A stretch of 64,000 bases of DNA from Agreia sp. VKM Ac-1783 (GTDB lineage: Bacteria > Actinomycetota > Actinomycetes > Actinomycetales > Microbacteriaceae), in NCBI RefSeq assembly GCF_900177765.1, contig NZ_FXWI01000001.1, positions 990,314-1,054,313 of the forward strand, read 5' to 3'. The position numbers and the translations under genes were made by a program. The notes beneath the pieces are model-generated. The model was not told the origin of the DNA and ran no database searches. It saw nothing but the letters and a program-made list of their open reading frames with translations. Positions 39,120 through 47,399 of the stretch are shown in pieces (the first letter of the stretch is position 1; every line of letters begins with the position of its first letter).

Positions 39120-39157
39120 TTCGTATCCGGTGCTCCCGGCCGAGCACCGGATACGAA
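39120..39157 (+). repeat. Perfect 16-bp inverted repeat in the LysM leader
   Basis: Arms TTCGTATCCGGTGCTC (39120-39135) and GAGCACCGGATACGAA (39142-39157) with loop CCGGCC, followed by TTT. It lies in the 5' leader, 12 nt before the GGAGG site, so it could act as an attenuator or a 5' stability element. Confidence 0.9.
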
Positions 39158-39175
39158 TTTCTCCTGGAGGTTGCC

Positions 39176-39523
39176 ATGACCGCACTGCCCGCTACCGCAT
39201 CACACACTGTTCGCCTGCGCCTCACGCGCCGCGGCCGGGTCGTGCTGGCGGCCCTGGCATCGATTCCGGTGGTGGCCGGCGTGACTGCGATGGCTCTCTT
39301 CGGGGCGAACAGTGCGGTCGCAGACGGCGTTGCTTCGTCGGGGGCGACTCAAGCCTTCGACTACGTCACGGTGCAGGCGGGCGAGACCCTGTGGGGTCTC
39401 GCCGAAGAGATCGCTCCATCGGCCGACCCGCGCGAAGTCATCGCCGACATCGTGAGCCTCAACCAGCTGCCGTCCGCAGAGGTCCAGCCGGGCCAGAAGC
39501 TCGCCGTTCCCAGCGAGTACTGA
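39176..39523 (+). CDS. Small LysM-domain protein divergent from lexA, probable SOS division inhibitor
   Basis: A 115-residue protein. A basic N-terminus (RLRLTRRGR) leads to one hydrophobic segment (about 22-42, VVLAALASIPVVAGVTAMALFG), which could be a signal anchor or a signal peptide cut near ANSAVA. A single LysM domain covers about 63-112 (YVTVQAGETLWGLAEEIAPSADPREVIADIVSLNQL then VQPGQKLAVPS), which binds peptidoglycan. The ATG at 39176 has GGAGG 6 nt upstream. Its position opposite lexA, promoter and LexA-like box parallel yneA (Bacillus) and Rv2719c/chiZ (Mycobacterium), SOS-induced cell-division inhibitors with LysM. No hydrolase domain is visible. The role is inferred from context, not shown. 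Confidence 0.88.
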   Translation: MTALPATASHTVRLRLTRRGRVVLAALASIPVVAGVTAMALFGANSAVADGVASSGATQAFDYVTVQAGETLWGLAEEIAPSADPREVIADIVSLNQLPSAEVQPGQKLAVPSEY

Positions 39524-39569
39524 GTCGCTCAGCTCCACGAGCAAACGCGTGACGATGGCTGAGGCCTAC

Positions 39570-39575
39570 TAAAAT
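39570..39575 (+). promoter_or_regulatory. Leaderless-type -10 hexamer of hisC
   Basis: TAAAAT, then CGTTCC (6 nt) and the GTG at 39582. Confidence 0.65.
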
Positions 39576-39581
39576 CGTTCC

Positions 39582-40655
39582 GTGACTTCACTCGACGACC
39601 TCCCCATTCGCGATGACCTCAGGGGCATGTCTCCGTATGGGGCTCCCCAAAAGCACGTGCGTGTCGAGCTGAATGTCAACGAGAACACGCACCCGATTCC
39701 CGAGCCGGTGGCGCGAGACATCATCGAGTCGCTTGCTCGGGCCATTCTGACGATCAATCGCTACCCCGATCGGGAGTTCTCGCAGCTCCGTGACAGTCTC
39801 GCCGGGTACCTGGGCCACGGATTGACTCGGGAGAACATCTGGGCTGCGAACGGGTCGAACGAGATCCTTCAGCAGATCATGCAGGCTTTCGGGGGCCCCG
39901 GCAGATCGATTCTGGGATTCCCTCCCACCTACTCGATGCACTCCATCATCGCTTCGGGCACAGGAACCAGGTGGATATCCGCCGAGCGTGACGCCGAGTT
40001 TGAGATCTCTCCGCGCACGGCAGTCGCCGCGATCCGTGAGCACAAGCCCGACATCGTGATCTTCTGCTCTCCCAACAACCCGACAGGAACCCCTCTGTCA
40101 CTCGAGACCATCGAGGCCGCCTACGACGCGACCGACAAGATCGTGATCGTCGACGAGGCCTACGCGGAGTTCGCGCCCGCCGGTTCCCCGTCGGCGCTCA
40201 CTCTGCTGCCCGGGCGGCCGCGGCTCATCGTCTCGCGCACGATGAGCAAGGCTTTCGCTTTTGCTGGCGCCCGGCTCGGATATCTGGCCGCGGATCCCTC
40301 AGTGACCGACGCTCTTCGACTCGTCCGTCTTCCCTATCACCTGTCGTCGCTCACGCAGGCCGCGGCGGTCGCAGCGCTCGACCACTCGGCCGAGATGCTC
40401 GCCATGGTCGACGACATCGCGATGCAGCGCGATCGCATTGTCGAGAGGCTCACTGAGCTCGGCTACCACCCCTGGCCGACGTGGTCGAACTTCGTGCTCT
40501 TCGGCGGTGTCGAAAATCCTTCTGAGGTGTTCGAGACCTTGCTCGAGAAGGGCATCATCATTCGCGACCTGGGCATCCCGGGTCATCTACGCGTGAGCGC
40601 GGGTACGCAGGCCGAGACCACCGCTTTTCTCGACGCCATGGCTGCCTTGTCCTGA
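39582..40655 (+). CDS. hisC: Histidinol-phosphate aminotransferase
   Basis: PLP enzyme that converts imidazole-acetol phosphate to histidinol phosphate. The protein has 357 residues. VELNVNENTHPIPEPV opens it; AANGSNEILQQIMQAFG, FCSPNNPTGTPL and IVDEAYAEFA follow; the PLP lysine is in SRTMSKAFAFAGARLGYL. The actinobacterial HisC often also serves aromatic amino acids. The GTG at 39582 has a leaderless-type hexamer. It is followed 61 nt on by hisB. hisD, which usually precedes hisC in Actinobacteria, is not upstream here; lexA and LysM are. Confidence 0.95.
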   Translation: MTSLDDLPIRDDLRGMSPYGAPQKHVRVELNVNENTHPIPEPVARDIIESLARAILTINRYPDREFSQLRDSLAGYLGHGLTRENIWAANGSNEILQQIMQAFGGPGRSILGFPPTYSMHSIIASGTGTRWISAERDAEFEISPRTAVAAIREHKPDIVIFCSPNNPTGTPLSLETIEAAYDATDKIVIVDEAYAEFAPAGSPSALTLLPGRPRLIVSRTMSKAFAFAGARLGYLAADPSVTDALRLVRLPYHLSSLTQAAAVAALDHSAEMLAMVDDIAMQRDRIVERLTELGYHPWPTWSNFVLFGGVENPSEVFETLLEKGIIIRDLGIPGHLRVSAGTQAETTAFLDAMAALS

Positions 40656-40704
40656 CCCGTCGCGTTGTAGCAAGCCCAGCCGTACTGCGGCCGTGCGGGG
40701 CCGG

Positions 40705-40710
40705 TAAACT
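40705..40710 (+). promoter_or_regulatory. Leaderless-type -10 hexamer of hisB
   Basis: TAAACT, then GAGCCC (6 nt) and the ATG at 40717. Confidence 0.65.
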
Positions 40711-40716
40711 GAGCCC

Positions 40717-41325
40717 ATGGCCACACCTTCCCGCACCGCCCACCTTCAGCGTGCGACCAGCGAATCCAGCATCGAGCTCTCGCTCGACCTCGATGGAACG
40801 GGCGAGAGCTCCATCTCGACGGGAGTTCCGTTCTTCGACCACATGCTCACGGCCTTCGCCAAGCACTCGTTGACGGATCTGACGGTCACGGCGACGGGGG
40901 ACGTCGATATCGACGTGCACCACACCGTCGAAGACGTGGGCATCGTGTTGGGCACGGCGATCAAGCAGGCCCTGGGCGACAAGGCCGGGATCTCTCGGTT
41001 CGGCGACGCCCTTGTGCCCCTCGACGAAGCGCTGGTGCAGGCCGTCGTCGATATCTCCGGACGCCCCTTCCTGGTTCACAGCGGGGAGCCGAGCGGTTTC
41101 GAGTTCCACCTCATCGGCGGCCACTTCACGGGGTCCATGGTGCGGCACGTCTTCGAGGCGATCACCTTCCACTCGGCGATGACCGTCCACGTCACCGTGC
41201 TGGGTGGTCGCGATCCGCACCACATCGCAGAGGCGGAGTTCAAGGCGTTCGCTCGCGCGTTCCGCCAGGCGAAGTCGCTCGACCCGCTCGTCTCGGGGAT
41301 TCCCTCGACCAAGGGTGCGCTGTGA
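40717..41325 (+). CDS. hisB: Imidazoleglycerol-phosphate dehydratase
   Basis: Dehydratase of histidine synthesis. The protein has 202 residues, the monofunctional type (no HisB phosphatase half). Metal-binding motifs are [32 protein letters not shown] and the second [15 protein letters not shown]. The ATG at 40717 has its own leaderless-type hexamer. The stop overlaps the hisH GTG. Confidence 0.97.
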   Translation: MATPSRTAHLQRATSESSIELSLDLDGTGESSISTGVPFFDHMLTAFAKHSLTDLTVTATGDVDIDVHHTVEDVGIVLGTAIKQALGDKAGISRFGDALVPLDEALVQAVVDISGRPFLVHSGEPSGFEFHLIGGHFTGSMVRHVFEAITFHSAMTVHVTVLGGRDPHHIAEAEFKAFARAFRQAKSLDPLVSGIPSTKGAL

Positions 41326-41954
41326 CCGGCAAAACCGTCGTCGTCCTCGATTACGGCAGTGGAAACATCCACTCTGCTGCCAAGGCGTTGGAGCGCGCTG
41401 GCGCACGCGTAGAACTCTCGCGTGACCGAGCACGCGTCATGGAGGCCGACGGACTGTTCGTACCCGGTGTCGGTGCGTTCTCTGCGGTGATGGAACAGTT
41501 GCGCGGCGTGCGAGGTGACGAACTCATCGACAGGCGCCTCGCAGGCGGCCGGCCCGTGCTCGGCATCTGTGTGGGAATGCAGGTGATGTTCGATCGCGGC
41601 GTCGAGCGAGGCATCGATACGGAGGGTCTCGGGGAGTGGCCCGGAGCGGTCGAGCAGCTACCCGCGGAGATCCTGCCCCACATGGGGTGGAACGTCGTCG
41701 ACGCGCCGAGTGAATCCGTGCTGTTCGAGGGTGTTCGCGACGAGCGCTTCTACTTCGTGCACTCCAATGCGGCACAGCAGTGGCTGCTTCCGCCCCAGTC
41801 ACCCCTGCCCGCACCCCGCGTGACCTGGGCCGATCACGACGGGCCCTTTATTGCAGCTGTCGAGAACGGCCCGCTGTCGGCGACCCAGTTCCACCCCGAG
41901 AAGTCGGGCGAGGCGGGCCTCCAGCTGCTGCGCAATTGGATCGCGTCGCTCTGA
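41322..41954 (+). CDS. hisH: Imidazole glycerol phosphate synthase, glutaminase subunit HisH
   Basis: Class I glutamine amidotransferase that passes ammonia to HisF. The protein has 210 residues. [20 protein letters not shown] opens it; the nucleophile is C83 in [14 protein letters not shown]; the His-Glu pair is in [16 protein letters not shown]. The GTG overlaps the hisB stop. HisF is not in this window, so the partner subunit lies elsewhere. Confidence 0.96.
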   Translation: MTGKTVVVLDYGSGNIHSAAKALERAGARVELSRDRARVMEADGLFVPGVGAFSAVMEQLRGVRGDELIDRRLAGGRPVLGICVGMQVMFDRGVERGIDTEGLGEWPGAVEQLPAEILPHMGWNVVDAPSESVLFEGVRDERFYFVHSNAAQQWLLPPQSPLPAPRVTWADHDGPFIAAVENGPLSATQFHPEKSGEAGLQLLRNWIASL

Positions 41955-41990
41955 CCCGGGCCCGGATTTCGTCGGCCTCAGAGGAATCGT

Positions 41991-41996
41991 TAAGAT
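41991..41996 (+). promoter_or_regulatory. Candidate -10 of hisA
   Basis: TAAGAT 46 nt before the hisA ATG; unlike hisB and hisC, hisA would have a short leader with AGAAGGA. Confidence 0.45.
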
Positions 41997-42042
41997 CGCA
42001 CGGGGTGTCCGCACGTGCGCCTGACAGAGACAAGAAGGACCC

Positions 42043-42792
42043 ATGAGCGAGTTCAGCATCAAGACCCCCGCACTCACACTGCTGCCGGCCGTCGACATCG
42101 CGGACGGAAAGGCCGTGCGACTCACTCAGGGCAAGGCGGGCACGGAGACGAACCACGGCGACCCGGTCGACGCCGCAGCGGACTGGGTGAGCCAGGGTGC
42201 CGAGTGGATTCACCTCGTCGACCTCGACGCCGCGTTCGGCCGTGGCGACAACCTCCACGTGGTCAAGCGCGTCATCCACGAAGCCAAGGGCGTCAACATC
42301 GAGCTTTCCGGAGGAATCCGCGATGATCGCAGTCTCGAGACGGCCCTCGAGAGCGGCGCGAAGCGTGTCAATCTCGGCACCGCGGCGCTCGAGAACCCCG
42401 AGTGGGCAGCCAGCGTGATCGCGAGCTACGGCGAGGCGATCGCGGTCGGTCTCGACGTGCGTGGCACGACTCTCGCCGCCCGCGGTTGGACGGAAGACGG
42501 GGGAGACCTCTGGGAGGTCCTGGCTCGACTCGAGGACGCCGGCTGTGCGCGGTATGTGGTCACGGATGTCACCAAGGATGGAACTCTCAAGGGGCCGAAC
42601 GTCGCCTTGCTCAAGCAGGTCATGGAGCACACATCGCGCCCGGTCGTCGCATCGGGCGGCATCTCCAGCCTCGACGACATCGCTGAGCTTCGGGCGCTCG
42701 TCTCTCTCGGACTCGAGGGCGCGATCGTCGGCCGGGCCCTCTACTCGGGGGCGTTCACCCTCGCAGAGGCATTGGATGTGGCGTCTGACTGA
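42043..42792 (+). CDS. hisA: Phosphoribosyl isomerase A (HisA/PriA)
   Basis: (Beta-alpha)8-barrel isomerase that converts ProFAR to PRFAR; in many Actinobacteria it is bifunctional PriA that also does the TrpF reaction. The protein has 249 residues. The catalytic Asp pair is in [15 protein letters not shown] and [43 protein letters not shown] and [19 protein letters not shown] hold phosphate-binding loops. AGAAGGA sits about 7 nt upstream of the ATG. Whether it is PriA depends on whether the genome lacks trpF. Confidence 0.95.
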   Translation: MSEFSIKTPALTLLPAVDIADGKAVRLTQGKAGTETNHGDPVDAAADWVSQGAEWIHLVDLDAAFGRGDNLHVVKRVIHEAKGVNIELSGGIRDDRSLETALESGAKRVNLGTAALENPEWAASVIASYGEAIAVGLDVRGTTLAARGWTEDGGDLWEVLARLEDAGCARYVVTDVTKDGTLKGPNVALLKQVMEHTSRPVVASGGISSLDDIAELRALVSLGLEGAIVGRALYSGAFTLAEALDVASD

Positions 42793-43576
42793 GCAACCGG
42801 GCGGTCATTCCCCCCACGACTCCCACGCGACCGATTCAGCAGGTCAGCCGTGGGCCGGGCGTTCGTTCGACGCCAACTTCTTCGCCGGCGATGCGGGCGA
42901 CGCACCGGAACGGCTCATCGAAGCCCTGCAGAGGTTCCGCGCGGCTGATCTTGCCCAGGAGGACGTTCTCGACGCGGTGCGCGAGGTCCGACTTCTCGTT
43001 CCCCTCGTCGCTCACGCGGGCGAGACGGGTGTGGATGCTCACGGTCGGCGCTTCGACAAGACCCAGGAGCTGTCGCTCGTCACCGTCGGTGCTCCCGACG
43101 GACGCCGCGTTCTTCCCGTGTTCACCTCCACAGAGGCCATGGCGGCGTGGAATCCGGCGGCGCGGCCGATACCGGCCTCCGCTCGCCGGGCCGCTCTCGC
43201 TGCAGCGGGCGAGGAGACGCCACTCATGGTGCTCGACCCCACCAGCGACACGGAATTCGTCTTCCGCCGGCCGATGCTCAGGGCGATAGCCGAGGGGACG
43301 CCGTGGGCGCATCCCTCTGTCGCGTCGAACATCGTCGAAGCCTTTGAGAAGTCGATCGAGTCGTCGGCGGCGGTGCGATCGGTGCGGCTGTCAGATGGCG
43401 ATCCGGATGCTCGGATGGCAGGCCCGCAGGTCATCGTCGAGTTGGGCCTGGTTCCCGACCTCACGCGCATCGAGCTCGACGAGGTGCTGGCGTACCTGCA
43501 GCGCTCCTGGCAGACGAGCGAGCTCATTGCGAGTGAGGTCGACTCGTTGGGTGTGAAGCTGGTCGAAGCCCGCTGA
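42776..43576 (+). CDS. SseB-like protein
   Basis: A 266-residue protein with an SseB N-terminal-like domain ([33 protein letters not shown], then [31 protein letters not shown]). The second half ([38 protein letters not shown] and [28 protein letters not shown]) also matches actinobacterial SseB-like proteins. Function is unknown. The ATG at 42776 overlaps the end of hisA by 17 nt and has GAGG 7 nt upstream; the position after hisA and before infC is common in Micrococcales. Confidence 0.85.
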   Translation: MWRLTEQPGGHSPHDSHATDSAGQPWAGRSFDANFFAGDAGDAPERLIEALQRFRAADLAQEDVLDAVREVRLLVPLVAHAGETGVDAHGRRFDKTQELSLVTVGAPDGRRVLPVFTSTEAMAAWNPAARPIPASARRAALAAAGEETPLMVLDPTSDTEFVFRRPMLRAIAEGTPWAHPSVASNIVEAFEKSIESSAAVRSVRLSDGDPDARMAGPQVIVELGLVPDLTRIELDEVLAYLQRSWQTSELIASEVDSLGVKLVEAR

Positions 43577-43586
43577 GTCGACCGAC

Positions 43587-43934
43587 TCAGGTGACCGGGC
43601 CCGTGAGCTTCTCTCCGGGACCCTGGCCGATGGCATCCGGAATCGCCGATGCCTCGCGGAACGCGAGCTGGAGGGAACGCAGTCCGTCGCGAAGGCTGCG
43701 AGCGTGCTGGTCGCCGATCTCGGGGGAGGCGCTCGTGACCAGACCGGCGAGAGCGATGATCAGCTTGCGCGCCTCATCGAGGTCGATCTGATTCTCGGGG
43801 TCGTCCGCGAGTCCGGTCTTGATGGCCGCCGCACTCATGAGGTGCACGGCCGTCGTGGTGATCAATTCGACCGCGGGCACCTCCGAGATGTCGCGCGTGG
43901 CGGAGGTGGCGGAGTCGTCGTATGCAAAGCTCAT
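43587..43934 (-). CDS. DUF1844 family protein
   Basis: A 115-residue, mostly helical protein. VPAVELITTTAVHLMSAAAIKTGLADDP and DLDEARKLIIALAGLVTSASPEIGDQHARSLRDGLRSLQLAFREAS match DUF1844, function unknown. No membrane segment. The start ATG at 43934 is supported by TAGACT 6 nt upstream on its strand. It is convergent with the SseB-like gene and divergent from infC, the usual actinobacterial position. Confidence 0.85.
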   Translation of the reverse strand: MSFAYDDSATSATRDISEVPAVELITTTAVHLMSAAAIKTGLADDPENQIDLDEARKLIIALAGLVTSASPEIGDQHARSLRDGLRSLQLAFREASAIPDAIGQGPGEKLTGPVT

Positions 43935-43940
43935 GAGCCG

Positions 43941-43946
43941 AGTCTA
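43941..43946 (-). promoter_or_regulatory. Leaderless-type -10 hexamer of the DUF1844 gene
   Basis: On the minus strand TAGACT, then CGGCTC (6 nt) and the ATG at 43934. Confidence 0.6.
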
Positions 43947-43986
43947 GGTCGCTCACCGTCGTGGGCTATGCCGAGGAGAAAACCTC

Positions 43987-43995
43987 TGTTAGTAT
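43987..43995 (+). promoter_or_regulatory. Extended -10 promoter of infC-rpmI-rplT
   Basis: TGT followed by TAGTAT (43990-43995) is an extended -10; I see no good -35. It would give a leader of about 275 nt. Confidence 0.55.
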
Positions 43996-44275
43996 CTTCA
44001 AGGCTCTGGGGAACATGTATGCCCCCAGTACGAAAAGTGGAGAATCTCCCACCCGCACACCGCTTCAACAGGTTACCGGGTAGATTGCACTCCGCTTCGG
44101 GTCAGAACATCGATCCGAAGTAGACAGGGTGTGGTGCGCAGAACAGCTTCGGCCCGGTTCGCGTGCAGATTATTCAAGGTTCGTGGCTGTGTGCTCACCT
44201 ACGATCACGCTGCCGAGCCCGGTGCCCAGACGTCTGTGTCTGTGAGCGCCGCACCAGCGATTGAAGGAGTAACGC
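43996..44275 (+). promoter_or_regulatory. Long structured leader of the infC operon
   Basis: About 280 nt without a supported gene. It contains a hairpin CTGGGG/CCCCAG (44006-44011 with 44023-44028), a smaller GGAG/CTCC stem near 44039-44050, and ends in GAAGGAG before an ATC start. Leaders of this length before infC-rpmI-rplT carry feedback control by IF3 or L20 in other bacteria; I could not match it to a known element. Confidence 0.5.
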
Positions 44276-44929
44276 ATCAGCGATCCCCGTACCAACGACC
44301 GTATCCGGGTCTCCGAGGTTCGCCTCGTGGGCCCCGCAGGCGAGCAGGTCGGCGTCGTCAGTATCGACGTCGCACTCAAGCTTGCCCAAGAGGCAGACCT
44401 CGATCTGGTTGAGGTGGCCCCTAATAGCAAGCCACCCGTTGCCAAGATCATGGATTACGGCAAGTTCAAGTACGAAGCTGCGCAGAAGGCGAAAGAAGCT
44501 CGTCGCAATCAGGCGAACACGATCCTCAAAGAGGTTCGTTTCCGCCTGAAGATCGACGTGCACGACTACGAGACGAAGCGCAAGCGTGCCGAGGGCTTCC
44601 TCAAGGCGGGCGACAAGGTCAAGGCCATGATTCTGTTCCGTGGTCGCGAGCAGTCGCGCCCCGAGCAGGGAGTGCGTCTTCTCCAGCGCTTCGCAGAAGA
44701 CGTATCCGAGTTCGGAGCCGTCGAATCGACGCCGACGATCGATGGCCGCAACATGGTCATGGTGATCGGGCCGCTGAAGAACAAGTCCGAGGCGAAGGCC
44801 GAGGCCAATGCTCAGCGGGCCGCTTCGAAGACACGTCCCGGTGCAGACGAGACAGCAGACGACGCCCCCGAGGCTGCATCGCCCGCTGCAACAGACACCG
44901 TCGCGGCAGACTCTGCCGAGACGAAGTAG
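44276..44929 (+). CDS. infC: Translation initiation factor IF-3 (ATC start)
   Basis: Binds the 30S subunit, prevents premature 50S joining and checks start codons. The protein has 217 residues from ATC at 44276. That start is chosen because GAAGGAG (44263-44269) sits 6 nt upstream and the first residues (M)[25 protein letters not shown] are the conserved IF3 opening. The first ATG/GTG-type codon further in would delete that part. The IF3-N region includes [20 protein letters not shown]3-C includes [42 protein letters not shown] 40-residue acidic Ala/Thr-rich tail extends the C-terminus. A rare start codon allows IF3 to limit its own translation, as known in other bacteria. Confidence 0.95.
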   Translation: MSDPRTNDRIRVSEVRLVGPAGEQVGVVSIDVALKLAQEADLDLVEVAPNSKPPVAKIMDYGKFKYEAAQKAKEARRNQANTILKEVRFRLKIDVHDYETKRKRAEGFLKAGDKVKAMILFRGREQSRPEQGVRLLQRFAEDVSEFGAVESTPTIDGRNMVMVIGPLKNKSEAKAEANAQRAASKTRPGADETADDAPEAASPAATDTVAADSAETK

Positions 44930-44965
44930 CACCCCACAAACCGAGCAAGTCCCAAGGAGATATCA

Positions 44966-45160
44966 ATGCCCAAGATGAAGACCCACTCCGGGTCCAAGAA
45001 GCGTTTCAAGGTCACTGGCACCGGCAAGCTCATGAAGCAGCAGGCCGGAATGCGTCACAACCTCGAGGTCAAGTCGGCGAAGCGCAAGGCTCGCCTGAAC
45101 CAGGACCAGGTGTTGGCTCCCGCCGACTCGAAGGTCATCAAGAAGCTTCTCGGCCTGTAG
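44966..45160 (+). CDS. rpmI: 50S ribosomal protein L35
   Basis: A 64-residue ribosomal protein, complete: [43 protein letters not shown] is the L35 pattern. AAGGAG about 7 nt before the ATG. It is the second gene of the infC-rpmI-rplT operon. Confidence 0.98.
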   Translation: MPKMKTHSGSKKRFKVTGTGKLMKQQAGMRHNLEVKSAKRKARLNQDQVLAPADSKVIKKLLGL

Positions 45161-45193
45161 TCGCCGACTCCACACGGAATAAGGAATTAGGAA

Positions 45194-45580
45194 ATGGCAA
45201 GAGTAAAGAGGGCCGTCAACGCCCACAAGAAGCGTCGGGTCATCCTCGAGCGCGCCAGCGGTTACCGCGGACAGCGTTCGCGTCTGTACCGCAAGGCCAA
45301 GGAGCAGGTCACCCACTCGCTCGTCTACTCGTACCGCGACCGTCGCGCCCGCAAGGGCGACTTCCGTCGCCTGTGGATCCAGCGCATCAACGCGGCTTCC
45401 CGTGCGAACGGCCTCACGTACAACCGTCTGATCCAGGGTCTCGGCCTTGCGGGCATCGAGGTCGACCGTCGCATTCTGGCCGACCTGGCCGTTCACGAGC
45501 CCGCAACCTTCGCGGCGCTCGTCGAGAGTGCTCGCGCCGCCCTCCCCGCCGACACGTCGGCGCCGAGGACCGCAGCCTAA
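45194..45580 (+). CDS. rplT: 50S ribosomal protein L20
   Basis: A 128-residue ribosomal protein that initiates 50S assembly and can repress its own operon in other bacteria. [37 protein letters not shown] and RIN(A)[36 protein letters not shown] segments are intact. AGGAAAT lies just before the ATG. The stop is followed by a small hairpin GGAACA/TGTTCC (about 45591-45606) with TTTG, a weak possible terminator. Confidence 0.98.
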   Translation: MARVKRAVNAHKKRRVILERASGYRGQRSRLYRKAKEQVTHSLVYSYRDRRARKGDFRRLWIQRINAASRANGLTYNRLIQGLGLAGIEVDRRILADLAVHEPATFAALVESARAALPADTSAPRTAA

Positions 45581-45626
45581 TAAGCTGTAGGGAACATCCA
45601 TGTTCCTTTGACCCGAAAGAGGTCGC

Positions 45627-46436
45627 ATGTCCCTCCTGGATAACCCGCGGTCGCCGCGGGTCCGGGCAGTGGCAAAGCTCTCCAAGAAAGGAGCCCGGTC
45701 TGAGACCGGGCTCTTTCTCTTGGAGGGGCCACAAGCCGTTTCCGAGGCGCTGACCTTCGCGCCCGACCTCGTCGTCGACCTGTTCGCGACTCCCTTCGCC
45801 CTCGATCGTTACGCAGACATCGCCGACGCCGCCGAGAAGGCGGGTGTCGAGGTTGAATTCGTCACCGAGACCGTGCTCCAGGCGATGGCCGACACGGTCA
45901 CGCCCCAGGGCTTCGTCGCCGTCTGTCGACAGTTCCCCACCGCCCTGAAAGACATCTTCAGCGGGTCGCCTCGCCTGATCGCCATTCTCGAAGAGGTGCG
46001 CGACCCCGGCAACGCCGGCACGATCATCCGCGCCGCCGATTCGGCGGGCGCCGATGCCGTGATCCTCACCGGCCGCAGCGTCGACCTGTACAACCCGAAG
46101 GTCGTGCGATCCACAACCGGATCGTTGTTCCACCTTCCCGTCGCGGTCGAGGCGAGCCTCGCCGACGTGAGAGCGCGCGCCACCGAAGCGGGCATTCAGA
46201 TTCTCGCCGCCGACATCAAGGGCGACGACATGCTCACAGCCCGAAACTCCGGAGTGCTCGACGCGCCCACGGCGTGGTTGTTCGGCAACGAAGCTCGCGG
46301 TCTGGCTGACGAGGATCTCGCTCTGGCGGATCACGCCATCTCTGTGCCGATCTACGGACAGGCCGAGTCGATGAACCTCGCGACGGCCGCATCCGTCTGT
46401 CTCTACGAAAGCGCGTTCGCCCAGCGAACCTCGTGA
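45627..46436 (+). CDS. TrmH/SpoU-family 23S rRNA or tRNA 2'-O-methyltransferase
   Basis: A 269-residue SPOUT methyltransferase. An N-terminal substrate-binding domain (VRAVAKLSKKGARSETGLFLLEGPQAVSEAL) is followed by the knot: LIAILEEVRDPGNAGTIIRAADSAGADAVILT (motif 1), WLFGNEARGLADEDLALAD (motif 2) and VPIYGQAESMNLATAASVCLYES (motif 3). The target nucleoside cannot be told from sequence. The ATG at 45627 has AAAGAGG upstream. Oddly, a near-perfect hairpin at 45691-45713 lies in codons 22-29. The position after rplT is typical of Actinobacteria. Confidence 0.93.
   Translation: MSLLDNPRSPRVRAVAKLSKKGARSETGLFLLEGPQAVSEALTFAPDLVVDLFATPFALDRYADIADAAEKAGVEVEFVTETVLQAMADTVTPQGFVAVCRQFPTALKDIFSGSPRLIAILEEVRDPGNAGTIIRAADSAGADAVILTGRSVDLYNPKVVRSTTGSLFHLPVAVEASLADVRARATEAGIQILAADIKGDDMLTARNSGVLDAPTAWLFGNEARGLADEDLALADHAISVPIYGQAESMNLATAASVCLYESAFAQRTS
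45691..45713 (+). terminator. Terminator-like hairpin inside the start of the SpoU-family gene
   Basis: Arms GAGCCCGGTCT (45691-45701) and AGACCGGGCTC (45703-45713) are perfect, flanked by AAG and TTTCTCTT. It has the shape of an intrinsic terminator of the infC operon, but it is coding. Confidence 0.6.
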
Positions 46437-46524
46437 AACCGGCGCAGTGCGGGGCTCACGAACAGGCCCATCACGGTTAGATAACCGTCGAGGTTCTGAC
46501 ACACGGGCGTAACACGATGTCCCC

Positions 46525-46530
46525 TACGGT
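46525..46530 (+). promoter_or_regulatory. Leaderless-type -10 hexamer of gluA
   Basis: TACGGT, then GGGGGC (6 nt) and the ATG at 46537. Confidence 0.5.
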
Positions 46531-46536
46531 GGGGGC

Positions 46537-47352
46537 ATGGAGTCCACCAACGCCGATGCCCCTGTCAACGATGCGGTGGCAGGTCCGGCCACGTCGAACA
46601 TCTCCGTTCGCCGAGGTGAGCCGCTCGTCGTCCTCAACGACGTGAACAAGCACTACGGCGACCTTCACGTGTTGAACGACATCAACACCGTCGTCAATCG
46701 CGGCGAAGTCGTCGTCGTCATCGGACCGAGCGGCTCGGGCAAGTCGACCTTCTGCAGAGCGATCAATCGGCTCGAGACCATCGATTCGGGGAGCATCACG
46801 ATCGACGGCAAGGTGCTGCCCGAAGAGGGCAAGGCGCTCGCACAATTGCGTGCCGATGTCGGCATGGTCTTCCAGTCATTCAACCTCTTCGCGCACAAGA
46901 CCATTCTCGAGAACGTCACTCTGGCGCCGATCAAGGTGCGCGGACTGTCACGCAAAGAAGCTGACAAGCGGGGCATGGAGATGCTCGACCGGGTGGGCAT
47001 CGCGAATCAGGCGAACAAGATGCCGGCCCAGCTCTCCGGTGGTCAGCAGCAGCGCGTCGCCATCGCGCGGAGCCTGGCGATGCAACCCAAGCTGATTCTC
47101 ATGGACGAGCCCACGAGCGCGCTCGACCCCGAGATGATCACCGAGGTGCTCGACGTGATGATCGGCCTCGCCAAAGACGGCATGACCATGATCGTCGTCA
47201 CCCACGAGATGGGCTTCGCTCGAAAGGCCGCGGATCGCGTGATCTTCATGGCTGACGGCCGTATCGAAGAAGAGACGACCCCAGAACAGTTCTTCACGAA
47301 CCCCCAGTCGCACAGGGCGCAGGACTTCCTGTCGAAAATACTCGACCACTAA
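46537..47352 (+). CDS. gluA: ABC transporter ATP-binding protein, glutamate/polar amino acid type
   Basis: ATPase of an amino-acid import system at the inner face of the membrane. The protein has 271 residues. Walker A IGPSGSGKSTFCRAINRL, Q-loop VFQSFNLFAHKTILENV, signature LSGGQQQRVAIARSLA, Walker B LILMDEPTSALDPEMI and the switch His in IVVTHEMGFARKAADR are all intact. The first 27 residues are a poorly conserved extension. It leads gluA-gluB-gluC-gluD, an operon organised like the glutamate uptake system of Corynebacterium. The substrate could be glutamate or another polar amino acid. Confidence 0.93.
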   Translation: MESTNADAPVNDAVAGPATSNISVRRGEPLVVLNDVNKHYGDLHVLNDINTVVNRGEVVVVIGPSGSGKSTFCRAINRLETIDSGSITIDGKVLPEEGKALAQLRADVGMVFQSFNLFAHKTILENVTLAPIKVRGLSRKEADKRGMEMLDRVGIANQANKMPAQLSGGQQQRVAIARSLAMQPKLILMDEPTSALDPEMITEVLDVMIGLAKDGMTMIVVTHEMGFARKAADRVIFMADGRIEEETTPEQFFTNPQSHRAQDFLSKILDH

Positions 47353-47399
47353 AACATGAGTGCTCGAGCACACAGCATACGGAGAGAGGTACGAAACCG

